A DNA stretch of 64,000 nucleotides from Shewanella sp. c952 (GTDB lineage Bacteria > Pseudomonadota > Gammaproteobacteria > Enterobacterales > Shewanellaceae): assembly GCF_019654975.1 (NCBI RefSeq), contig NZ_BPEW01000001.1, positions 124,001 through 188,000 on the forward strand. Reading direction: 5' to 3'. Shown piece by piece: positions 44,346 to 55,900 of this stretch; position 1 is the first letter of the stretch; each line of letters opens with the position of its first letter. The notes under the pieces are model-generated. The model did no database searches. It worked only from the letters and a program-made list of their open reading frames with translations, and was not told the origin of the DNA. Position numbers and translations under genes: made by a program.

Positions 44346-45436
44346 GCCTTTTTACCCCTTATCAAAAACCACAGCTATCACTAAGTAATCGTATGGTGAT
44401 GGCACCAATGACGCGTTCAAGAACGACTCAACCGGGTAACATCCCTAATGAGATGATGGCCACTTATTATGCTCAAAGAGCATCAACGGGGCTAATTATC
44501 AGCGAAGCGACACAGATCTCTGATGATAGCCAAGGCTATTCATTTACCCCAGGTGTGTATACTCCTGAGCAAATAGCAGGTTGGCAAAAAGTAACGGCTG
44601 CAGTGCACAATGCTGGCGGCACAATATTCAACCAGTTATGGCATGTTGGTCGTGTGTCTCACCCGGTGTTTCAAGCTGGTTCTGCACCTATGGCACCATC
44701 AGCTATTAAACCTACTGACACCCAAGTTTGGGTAGTGGATGAAGCCAACCCAGAAGGACAGATGGTTGACTGCCCGATGCCAAGAGAGATGGAGCAAGTG
44801 GATATTGACCGCGTGGTGGCTGATTTTGCGCAAGCGGCTAAAAATTCGATTGATGCAGGCTTTGACGGAGTTGAGATCCATGGTGGTAATGGTTACTTGG
44901 TAGACCAGTATTTACGTACCAACTCCAACCATAGAACAGATGAATACGGTGGTTCGCCACTAAAACGGATTCAGTTTTTATTAGAGATTGTTAATGCAGT
45001 AAGTCGCAAAATAGGCTCTGATAAAATCGGTGTTAGACTCGCACCATTTGTGACCTTTAAAGATATGGCTTGCCCTGAGATTGTTGATACGATTTTGCTA
45101 GCAGCAGAATATCTAGGTCAGCAGGGGATTGCTTATATCCATCTTTCTGAAGCGGATTGGGATGATGCACCACAGATCCCTGAGGATTTTCGCATTAAAT
45201 TAAGACAGGTGTTCAGTGGCACCATTATTGTTGCTGGGCGTTATGATGTTGAGCGTGCCAGTGCTGTTATTGACAAAGGTTATGCCGACCTCGTTGCCTT
45301 TGGTCGCTCATTTATTGCCAATCCCGATCTGCCATATCGATTGCAGCATGACTTACCACTGGCCGATTTTGATAAAGGTCCACTGTTTGGTGGGGGAGCG
45401 GAAGGCTATATCGATTACCCTGCTTTAGTTGGTTAA
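44342..45436 (+). CDS. Old Yellow Enzyme-family alkene reductase (NemA-like)
   Basis: A 364-residue FMN flavoprotein that reduces activated C=C bonds (enals, maleimides) or nitro groups with NAD(P)H. Evidence: MAPMTRSRTTQPGNIP near the N-terminus, QLWHVGRVSHP, VEIHGGNGYLVDQYL, RTNSNHRTDEYGGSPLKR (the OYE signature) and GRSFIANPDLPYRL for FMN phosphate binding. It is coupled to the VOC gene and probably controlled by the divergent LysR protein. E. coli NemA sits in a similar reductase-glyoxalase arrangement with a different regulator. Confidence 0.93.
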   Translation: MSLFTPYQKPQLSLSNRMVMAPMTRSRTTQPGNIPNEMMATYYAQRASTGLIISEATQISDDSQGYSFTPGVYTPEQIAGWQKVTAAVHNAGGTIFNQLWHVGRVSHPVFQAGSAPMAPSAIKPTDTQVWVVDEANPEGQMVDCPMPREMEQVDIDRVVADFAQAAKNSIDAGFDGVEIHGGNGYLVDQYLRTNSNHRTDEYGGSPLKRIQFLLEIVNAVSRKIGSDKIGVRLAPFVTFKDMACPEIVDTILLAAEYLGQQGIAYIHLSEADWDDAPQIPEDFRIKLRQVFSGTIIVAGRYDVERASAVIDKGYADLVAFGRSFIANPDLPYRLQHDLPLADFDKGPLFGGGAEGYIDYPALVG

Positions 45437-45483
45437 AGCAACAAAGGTGAACTTTTGTAGGACATAACTTTTTGCTGAAAACT

Positions 45484-45509
45484 AAAAAGGACGCCTATGC
45501 GTCCTTTTT
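45484..45509. terminator. Bidirectional rho-independent terminator
   Basis: AAAAAGGACGC (45484-45494) and GCGTCCTTTTT (45499-45509) form an 11-bp stem with a 4-base loop and flanking A/T tracts. It serves the convergent OYE reductase and molybdate-transporter genes. Confidence 0.92.
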
Positions 45510-45527
45510 ACAATAGGTTACCGATTA

Positions 45528-46676
45528 TCAATGCTTAAGATCAGAGTAGAGGTGCCATTGGCGCCTACCCATCTCTAGTAACACTCCTACAGCAAGGCCA
45601 GCAGCGGTATTCACAATCAGACAGATAGCAGCAGTTGATAGGATCACAAAAATACAGAAAGGTTTACCATCAATAAAACGCTTAGACCAAGCCAATTGCG
45701 TACCTGCAATGGCGAGTAAGCTGCCCAATACCGCCAATGGGATCAACGATAATATACCGGCAATGCCTTGCCCCCAAAACGCAGCAATGAGTAAACAGCT
45801 GGTTCCAAAGATAGTTGGTGCTAACCAAGTACGGGCGCCAAAGTGATACTGCACTGCAAGACCACCAGCGCCGTGGCACATAGCTGTAGCGCCAAAAGGT
45901 GCAAGTAATAAGTTTGCCCAGCCTGAGCTGGTGGCGAAGCGCTCAGGTGCAAACTTTGCTTTCGCATCCTGTGGGAATTTATCTTTAGCCATTGCAGAGG
46001 TGGCGATCACCGCATTGGTTAACGTGAGTGCCAGTTGAGGCAGCACCAGTAAACCTGCTGCTGAGCTCCATTCATCCATACTTGGCCAGCTAAACTGCCA
46101 AGCGCTATAACTCGATAGGTTAAAGCTCGGTGCTGTGCCACTATTGAGCTGCCATACAATGCCCAAGGTAATCACTAAAGGCATAGCTAAATATCGCAGA
46201 GGAAAAAACTTACTGCCAAATAGTAGGGCAAAGGCGATAAGCCCAATAAGCCAAGTTTGGCTCATCATTTGACCGCCCATCCATATCAGTTGAATGCCAA
46301 TGGCGAGTTGAATACCAATACTGATAGCGGGAGAAAGTTGTTTTGCCATCCATTTTATGGCGCCACTGTATGCCAGTATGAGCAAGATTATGCCCATCAT
46401 CATACCGCTAGCTTGTAACATGCCAGGGGTTAACCCCTGTGCAATTACGAGCGCAGTAATGACCTTCATTGGCTGAACTGGAATAGGGCGACGATAGAAA
46501 AATGCGGTAAACAGCGCAAACAAACCAAAGCCCATGAAAATCCCTTGTGGGGAGAAATGGTTGAGGGCGATAAGCCCAAGCGCTAAAGGTAGAAAGGTGC
46601 CTAAATCGGCGAAGGCGCCACTAAACTCTCCTGAATATTGGTTTACACTATCAAATCGGTTGGTCTTACATGTCAT
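45528..46676 (-). CDS. MOT1-like molybdate/sulfate transporter
   Basis: About 382 residues with 10-11 TM helices. The start YSGEFSGAFADLGTFLPLAL, the PIPVQPMKVITALVIAQGLT motif and MCHGAGGLAVQYHFGARTWL are MOT1 (molybdate transporter, SulP-related) signatures, but the STAS domain of SulP proteins is absent. It likely takes up molybdate; sulfate is an alternative. I chose ATG 46676 (MTCKTNRFDSV) because the 39 residues added by the upstream ATG at 46793 look non-native. The ribosome-binding site at 46676 is weak, so the start is uncertain. Confidence 0.85.
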   Translation of the reverse strand: MTCKTNRFDSVNQYSGEFSGAFADLGTFLPLALGLIALNHFSPQGIFMGFGLFALFTAFFYRRPIPVQPMKVITALVIAQGLTPGMLQASGMMMGIILLILAYSGAIKWMAKQLSPAISIGIQLAIGIQLIWMGGQMMSQTWLIGLIAFALLFGSKFFPLRYLAMPLVITLGIVWQLNSGTAPSFNLSSYSAWQFSWPSMDEWSSAAGLLVLPQLALTLTNAVIATSAMAKDKFPQDAKAKFAPERFATSSGWANLLLAPFGATAMCHGAGGLAVQYHFGARTWLAPTIFGTSCLLIAAFWGQGIAGILSLIPLAVLGSLLAIAGTQLAWSKRFIDGKPFCIFVILSTAAICLIVNTAAGLAVGVLLEMGRRQWHLYSDLKH

Positions 46677-46889
46677 ATAGCTTGCCGTGGGAAAAATACC
46701 CTCTATGCATCGCAAGTTTGATGCCAGAAATTGTAGCCTAAGCTTGCCGTAAAAACTGATTGAGTAAGCTATCTTCCAAGTTGGGTGAGACAAGTTGACA
46801 CATCTCGATAGAAACTATGGTCATTAGGTCTAATATTTGAGCTTGCTAAAGTAGCTTGTCGATGGCGTGAATTTAGCTGTTCATTGAAC

Positions 46890-46915
46890 AAAGCAGTGAA
46901 ATTTATCACTGCTTT
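46890..46915 (-). terminator. Hairpin downstream of the giant adhesin gene
   Basis: AAAGCAGTGA (46890-46899) and TCACTGCTTT (46906-46915) form a perfect 10-bp stem with a 6-base loop, 33 bp after the adhesin stop on the minus strand. The T tract is short. Confidence 0.7.
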
Positions 46916-46947
46916 GTGGGTTTAATCGCGGTTCAGTTTTAGCTAGG

Positions 46948-49900
46948 CTAAAGTTGATTGTGCATATCGTTTAACGCTTGGTGCAGTAGGTCGTCATCGT
47001 TTGCTTGGTCGACCGCTTGATGTTCAATTGCATCATCAAGAACAGTTAAATCATCATGATGTAAGCCATGTTTATCGTCATCATCGAGTGGACTCTCGAA
47101 CGCATCGACGTGATTGGTGTCTAGCATGTCAGCATCGGGTGCAGTACTGGTAAGCTCTTGCACATTAGGTAGCTCATTCATGGCAGAGCTATCTGTTTTG
47201 GCTGTCAGATCTTGCTGGCTCATACCCACCATCTGTAAGTAGTGATCGATGGGGGCACTTGCTGCAGCTGCAGTCACTGGTGTTGGTGATAGTGGCTGTG
47301 ACGTCGGTTCTGTCTCTGCTTCAACTTGAGCAGTTGCATCATCAGATGATTGTGTGTCTTGCCCTGCGCTATCTGGCTCGGTGCGAACCGCGGCATCATC
47401 AACCACTATATCGTTTAAGTCTATGCTGACCTCAGCAATGGCATCACTTTGGGGCACATCATGGGCATCTGCCGCGGGAGGAGGTGGTGGCGGTGCAGGG
47501 TGACTAAAGGTTGGAGTCACCGTCATATCGAGCACTTCTGAACCTAATGTCAGCTTACCACTATGGCCTGGTCCACGGCTTAATATGCTCACTTGAACAT
47601 GCATGATGACATCATCATGATGTGAGCCCTGTAACGCGACTTCAAATCTATCCTCATGCACGCCAACATTTTGCGCCGAACCATGAGGACCAGTATGAGT
47701 ATTAGCATGTTCTTGATAGTTCAATTGTCCCGTTTTGGGATTTATGGTCAGTGTGCCCCATTGGCTGGTATAGCTAGTTTGATAGTGGCCATTAACCAGT
47801 ATTTTCCAGCCTTGCTGAGCCGCAGGTACAGGGGTTTGTGTCGGTATTAAGGTCGGAATCCCCAAAGAGGCGCCAATATGGTGGCTGCCAGGTGGGGCGG
47901 TAACCACGATAGGCTCAGGGATAGCGCTTGCTGCAATATTGAGGGCAGAACTAACGTTGCCGTGCTCATCGGTCATGATGGCTTTGACAATTGAATTTGG
48001 CGCCACTTCAAGGTCGATACCATGGGCTAAACTATTGGCATCAAGTACATGGTCAACGCCATTGATACTGAGGTGCTCGCCGACTTGGGCGTCAGCTGCA
48101 GCATGCACTGTTGCGGTCACTGTTCCTGCGTGACCTTGAGCTATTTCGGCTTTACTGTATGCGTTGTCACTGCCTGGGCTTTCAAAGGTAATGGTTGGCA
48201 TACCGACTTGTGTGTCGCTGCTATAGTGCATCACTTGTGAAGCACTCGCTGGGTTACCTGCACTGTCAGTGGTTACAACACTCGCTGTTATCGATGAGCT
48301 CGATGCTAGTTCCGTGCCTGCGATGTTGACGTTAAAGTGGCCACTGGCATCAACAGTTGCGCTATAGCTATGTTGCCCGACAACAAAGTTGACGATATCG
48401 CCTTGGTGGGCATCGCCACTAACTTGACCTGTCACGCTGATATCCGCGCCACTCTCTTGCGCGTTAATAATATTATCGCTAGTGATGGGATCAAGCTTGA
48501 TAGTTGCGCTGGCTTGAGTATCAATTTGAATATCAACGACTGATGATACCGCTGGTAATATTGATGATGGTGCTAGGGCTTTGGCTGACAGATTATGAAG
48601 CCCTTCAGCTAAGCTCGATAAGGTCGCGTTATAGTCGCCGCTGGCATTAGATAGCGCATGACCCACCGGAGTATTTCCGTCATAAATTGTGACCGTTGAG
48701 AACGGAATATCAGTATGACCAGTAACGGTTGGTGTGGTGTCATTGGTTAAGTCATCATGATTGCTACTACCTGAGTCGCTATTGGCGCTTAGATCGATAC
48801 TGATATGGTTGCAGGGTGGAGTTGCAACACTATGCCCAGTCGGCAGCATGTTGCTAACTAAAGGTTGGTTAGTAACACTGCTACTGATGACAAGGGTACC
48901 TGCTGTTGTGCTGCTCACCGTGGCCTCGGCACTAAAGCTGATATATTTGCTCGCAACGCCGCCATGGTGATCGCTTACTTGGACTTTAAATACGTCAACA
49001 CCGCTATAGGTTGAAGTCGCAGAGTTGTAGTTCATCTGTGCGACAGAGTTGTTTTGGGTATAGATATAAGCGCCGCTGTCAGGGTCAATAGACAGGCTAC
49101 CAAACTGGCCAGTTAGCTGCGGCGCTGAGAAGCTAAGCGTGTCACCGGTATCTACGTCAGTCGCTACTAAATGGCCTTGAGTGTGACTGGTTTGATTGAT
49201 ACTAAGGAGCGGTTGGTCATTGACTGCAGTCACCGTTAGCACTGCTGTATGGGCTGCTGAGTCTTGATGACCGTCGCTGGCAAGGTAACTGAAATGTGCA
49301 TCACCATTAAAATTTGCCGCCGGTTTGAAAATTAGTTGATCAATAACGTTAGCATCGATAGCTTGCCCTTGTGTTACTGCATGACCATTTAACCATAATG
49401 AGCCAGTAGCCGGATCGGGTAGCTGATTAATGCTTAAATGATCAAATGCATCACTATCGCTATCTTGATAGCCAAAACTTGCTGCACTAAATTGAAAATC
49501 AGTATCTTCAGCAGTACTGACTGTTAATGTTTGTACCCTTGGCTGGTGGTTGGCACTGATATGGATATCCAGTTTATGCTGGCTATCGTCTTGATAGTCA
49601 CCATGGGTATCAACAACACGATAGATAAACCCCGGCGCATCGCCACTAAAGCTTGGTTCGGGTGTAAAGGTATAGTCACCATTACTGGCTATAGTGATAT
49701 GACCAACACCTTTGATGTTGGCATCTTGCCCAGAGTGAACGGTCACATAGTGGTGCGTGGTTGGATCTTTAAACTGTAGATCTTGTAATACTAACTGCGC
49801 ACCGTCATCTACGTCGGTAGCACCTTGCAGTAAGTTACCCGTTACAGGTCCACTAAATTGCGCTGAATTGGCATTAAAGCCATGGATTATGGGGTTATCA

Positions 49901-52900
49901 CTGGTACCGACTATAACGACTTCCGCTTGTTGACTCGAATGATGAGCAGAGCTACCTGCACCTTCTTGCAGCTGGTAGTTAACCCAAATCTTGTGTTGAG
50001 CACCATTGGCGAGGTGATCATATGCAGCATTCGCCGGATCGACTTCAAGGGTATGTCCGTCAGCAGCAAGGCTAAACCCCGCTGGAATTTGACTGCTAAA
50101 GTTGACGCCATCGGTAGAGTATTGCAGCTGGCTAATACTGTTACCTTGAATACCAGCGAAGAGATCTAGGCCTTGCGTCGCTCCTGCTTCTTGCAGTTGC
50201 AAACTTGGGGTATCGCTGTGGCCATTGATGGTAATTGCTATGGTTTGGCTAGCAGTACCATCGGGTGAAGTCACCGTTATAGTGTCTGTTAATTGCTGCC
50301 CAGCGTTCAACATATTAACCAGGGGCGAAGCGTTATTAAGTGCATAATGCCAACTGCCATCTTGATCGACAGTGAGCTGACCATATTGACCGGATATTTG
50401 AGTATTGCTGGCAAATTTATCTTCGCCAGCATCGGGATCTACCAAGGTCAACTGGCCTGATATTACGCTGGTGGCCGAATCTTCCGTAATTGAAGCGCTA
50501 GTGTTTGATTGTGTCTGTCCATCAATGGTAGCAGCATCATTGACTGGGCTAATGTGTAGCGTGTTGCTTGCTTTAGCTGAATCTAAATGGCCGTCGTTAA
50601 CGGTGTAAGAGAAATCTACATCCCCATTAAAGTTATGCGTTGGCACAAACTGTAGTTTGCTTATATCGCCTGCAGCAATCACCTGATTGGCGCTAATAGC
50701 GTGGCCATCCAGCATAAATTTACCCTGCAGCGGGTCGGGGAAGTCCGTTATGGAAACTGAATGTAGCGTATCTTTGTTATCGACATCAGTGAAACCAAAC
50801 TGACTGGCCTGCATTTGATAGCTGATATCTTCACTGCCGTCAGCTAGTGTGTGAACACTAATGGCAGGAGCATCGTTAGTACCGACCACATCAACGGTAA
50901 TGTTATGGGTATCGCCGCCTCTTGAGCGCACTTGGTAAGTGACTTGTACTGTTTCGCCTTCAGCAAGATGATTTAAGTTGGCATTAGGTACCGAGTAGGT
51001 CCAATCGCCCGCACGGCCGATACTTAAATGACCATGCAAGGGATCGCTAACGGCATGCACATTTCTGCTTGCAACAAACTCGCTTTCATTAGCATCAGGG
51101 TCAGTGACATTGAGTACTCCTGACACTGCCACACTCTGGTCTGCATCTCCTTGAACATGTCGATCTTCTTTAATCGCGCCGCTGTCAGTATGGCTGAATG
51201 TCGCGGCATCACCTACCGCTGCAAGGGTAGTTGTAGCACCTGTATGAGTGACGCCACCATGAGCATCTTTCACGTCATAGCTGAAATGCACTTGGCCGTT
51301 GTAGTCTTTTTCTGGGGTAAAGCTGAAACTGCCATCGGAATTAATAGCAATAGAGCCATGATCAGGGTGTAGATTTTCAATCGTGAGTAAGCCGATATCA
51401 TTGCTATCAACATCAACGGTATTGGTAAGTAACTGCGCTACGGTAATCGTTTGGTGGGTATCTTCAGTTCCAGCATTTAGCTGTACTTCTGATGAGCAGT
51501 AAGGACGGTCATTATCGCCATGGATAGTGATCACAATGTCATGATTAGTACCGTCCGCTGACGTGATTGTGACAGTATCGGTTAAGTTTTGCCCCTGACC
51601 GAGTTTATCAATTGCTCTGCCCGTTGAATCTTGGCCTATTGATGCGTAATAGCTCCAATCGCCATTGGTTTGTAATATTATCTGGCCATAATTACCTTGA
51701 TAAATACCCGTTTGAGCGTGGTCTTCACCGCTATCAGCATCGTTGGTATTAAGGTGGCCGTCGGTATGGATTTTATCATTCCAAAGCTTGCCAATATTGC
51801 CATGCTGATGATCGGGCGAGCGATCCCCCACTGAACCATTAGTGGCTGTTCCATCGGCAGCAGTAAAACTATGCCCTTCATGCACATCGCCAGTGCTATC
51901 ACCGCTAAATGTTGCGGCATCTTGTGAGGCTGTTAAGGTCAGCCCAGCCTGAGTATGGGTGATACCACCATGCGCATCTTTGATGTCATAGTTAAATTGC
52001 ACAGCACCGTTATAGTCTTTTTCCGGCACGAAGCTGAATGTTCCATCTTTATTATCGATAACCGTTCCATGATCAGCCACTAAATTGGCAACATCCAATT
52101 GACCGATATCGTTATGATCAACATCAGTCGTATTCGCCAGTAGTTCAGACTTACTTAATTGAATATCTGTATCTTCAATGCCGGGGGCAAGTTTAACGGC
52201 GGCAGAAACCATTGGTGCATCGTTGGTGCCGTGAACTGTGACGGTAAGTAATTGACTGGCGGTGCCATCGAGAGAATGGACAGTGTGGGTCTCAGTGAAC
52301 GATTCACCAGCGCCTAGCTTTTGTACTTCATCGATGGAATTATCAATGGTGTAGTTCCAGCCTCCATCAGCGCTGATTTTGAACTGGCCGTGGTGTGCAG
52401 TATTGATAGTTTCTGCTTGCAGATAAGATTGGTCGTGGTCTGGATCTACCACCTGTAAACGCCCGCCAGCATAGAGATTGGTCGCACTAGCAGGTACAAA
52501 ATTTTCTTCCGTTATATGTTGTGAGGCAGGTAACATATTCGGCATCGACACATGGATTTGCGCATTACTATCTTCGCCGGTCACGTTGACCATAATGGTC
52601 AGTGTTTGACCGTCACTGGTTTTTATCTCATAAGGAAATTGTTTCGACTCGCCAGCGTGCAAGCCCGCGACGAGATCATCAGCGTGACGATTTAATGCGC
52701 CTTGTAATCTAAATTGGTAAGAACCATCAGGCCAAACAGTTAGATCTCCTGGGGCATACCCTTGTCCGATGTATTGCCCACTAAATACAAACTGGGTGTT
52801 GTCGCCAGTGTCGGGGTCCACTAACTGTAACTTGCCACCATAGCCGTGTTGCGCGCTATCAAGCGCTTGTGTTTCAGTCATCTGAATAACGTTAGCTGCA

Positions 52901-55900
52901 AGCGTGGCTTTATCATCTGCGCCGACCATAGTGATGGTAGCGACAGCGGACGTTTGCCCACCATGATTATCATCAATCATGTAATGCACCACGATATCGG
53001 CTTTCTCACCAACGCCGAGGTGCTGAAATACTTGGGCATGACTATCAATGATAAGCGAATGGCCATCGCTGGCTACAGTTACACCTTGCGGCAGTGCTCC
53101 GCTGCTGCCTTCAAATGAAGCCTGTATCTGGCTAATCGATAACGCATCGCCATCAACATCGGTGGCACCCCCGAGTAAGTTAATTGCATGGTGGCTATCA
53201 GTATCTTCAGTTATAGAATCGACGACTGGTATGTTATCAGGATTATCATTAACCGCAGCTAGCGTGGTAGATGCACCTGTATGAGTGATGCCTCCATGCC
53301 CATCTTTAACGTCATAGCTGAAATGCACTTGGCCGTTGTAGTCTTTTTCAGGGGTAAAGCTGAAACTGCCATCGGAATTAATGGCAATAGAGCCATGATC
53401 GGGCTGTAGATTTTCAATCGTGAGTAAGCCGATATCATTGCTATCAACATCAACAGTATTGGTAAGTAACTGCGCTACGGTAATCGTCTGGCGAGTGTCT
53501 TCTGTGCCAGCATTTAGCTGTACTTCTGACGAGCAATAAGGACGGTCATTACTACCATGAATAGTGATAACGATATCGTGTGGAGTGCCATCTTTACTGT
53601 GGATGGTTATCGTGTCGGTTAGCTTTTCACCCTCGCCAAGTTTATCAATGGTAGTGCCGCGTGATGTCGGTCTACCACCAATATGGCTGACATGACCTAA
53701 GTCTGCATGATAATGCCAGCTGCCGTCTCTGTTTAAAATTAAGTCGCCATAGCTGCCATGATAGTTGTAACCACTGGAATGACTACCGCCAAATTCGAGT
53801 TCGTCTTTATCGGGATCGATTATCGTAAGCTGCCCATCAGCCGACAATACTCGATTTCCTAGCGTCGCCATGCCAGGCTGAGCATAATCAGGCGACATGT
53901 TTTGTCCGGCTTTTACTTCAAAAATATCACCGCTATCTACCCCAGCAATCACGGCGGCATTATTGACCCCAGTAATGCTAATTGTAAGGTTTTGGGTTGA
54001 GCTGGCATTATTTTCATCGGTTACTTTAACTGGGATTGTTAGGGTTTTACTGATACCAGAGGCCAACGATTGATAGCTGGAATTACTGGGGTCGAAACTA
54101 TAGCTTCCGTCTGAGTTAAATATCAATCCATCAACTGTGGGAGTTGAGTAATGCAGTATTGCACCAGTATCAATATCTTGACCAAGCATTTGCCCGTGTA
54201 AGAGGGCGCCGCCTTCAATAACCGTATGGGATTGGGCTGCGATAGTCGGTTGGTCATTGGTTCCGCGTACGGTCAGTTCAATGGTGTGGGTGGTACCATC
54301 CGCTGAGCGAATGATAACTGAGTCTTGTTTAACTTCACCTTCTGCAAGGTTTTGAATATTGCGATTGTCCAAGGTGTAGGTGTAATGACCATCTTGCATC
54401 AGCAATACGTGGCCACCTAATTTGGTGTCATAGCCGATGCCTTGATATGTTTGCGGGCCAATATTGGGATCAAATTGAGCTTCACCTGTATCAGGATCTT
54501 GGATATTGAGTTGACCGTCATAATGCAATTGATAGTGGGTATCGATATAGCCACGATCTTCTGTGACGCCGCGTAAGTTAGGGTCAGTTTGAGCATCAGT
54601 AATCACGGCATTATCTGGAGATGCTGCTAGGTTGAATCTAGCTTGGGTATTTACGCTGCCACCGTGTCCATCTACCACGTTATAAGTTAAGCGAACTTCA
54701 CCGTTATAGTCTTTATCAGGAGTGAAGCTATAACTGCCATCATTGTTGTCGATGAGATGACCATGGCTTGCTTGTAATTGGTTGACTTGCAGAGTATCGG
54801 TAGCATCAACATCGGTTGCATGAATGAGTAAGTCAGCGGCTTTTATAGTCACAGTTTTGTCTTCTGTACCTGCAGCTAGTTGTGCCCAGGAAGAGACAAC
54901 TGGCTTGTCATTGCTGCCTGTGACATCAACAGTAATTCTGTGTGGTACAGCAGCACCAGAAGAGTCAGTTGCTGTTACCCAGAACGATTCATGTGGCTGT
55001 TGACCTGCAGCTAATTTATCTGCCGCGCTGCCAGTTGAGTTATCTAATTGATAACTCCAGTTGCCGTGCTGATCAATTGATAAGTCGCCAAATTTTCCTT
55101 GAGGCTGTCCAATCGTCCATGTAATAACATCTGTTGAATCAAGATCTGTCACAGTGAGTGTGCCGGAAGCATTTGCTGTCCCGGTAACATTTTCACCTTG
55201 CTCGATAACGCTTGCCGAGGATATCCCGGAAACAACAGGTAAATCATTGGTGCCATCGATACGGATAATTAAGTTTTGCGGTGCACTTTGGCCGCCATTG
55301 TTATCGGTAGCGGTAACTGGAATGATCAGCGTTTGATGCTCACCAATCGCTAAATGATTAAAGCTCGGATCGGTGGGATCCAGTGTGTAGCTGCCGTCTT
55401 GATTGAGTACAAAGCCTGCGTGGCTGAAGCTGGTGGCGAAGGTCGCGCTGTCGCCATGATCGAGATCGGTGGCGGCGATCTGCCCGCTGATCTTAGCTGA
55501 ACCTTCATCAACTGTCTTGGAGCTGATATGGCTAACCACTGGATTATCATTGGTGCCGTCGATCTTGATGATTAAGTTTTGCGGTGCACTTTGGCCGCCA
55601 TTGTTATCGGTAGCAGTCACTGAAATGATCAGCGTTTGATGCTCACCGACAGCCAAGTGATTAAAGCTCGGATCGGTGGGATCGAGTGTGTAGCTGCCGT
55701 CTTGATTGAGTACAAAGCCTGCGTGGCTGAAGCTGGTGGCGAAGGTCGCGCTGTCGCCATGATCGAGATCGGTGGCGGCGATCTGCCCGCTGATCTTAGC
55801 TGAACCTTCATCAACTGTCTTGGAGCTGATATGGCTAACCACAGGATTATCGTTAGTGCCGTCGATCTTGATAATTAAGTTTTGCGGTGCACTTTGACCA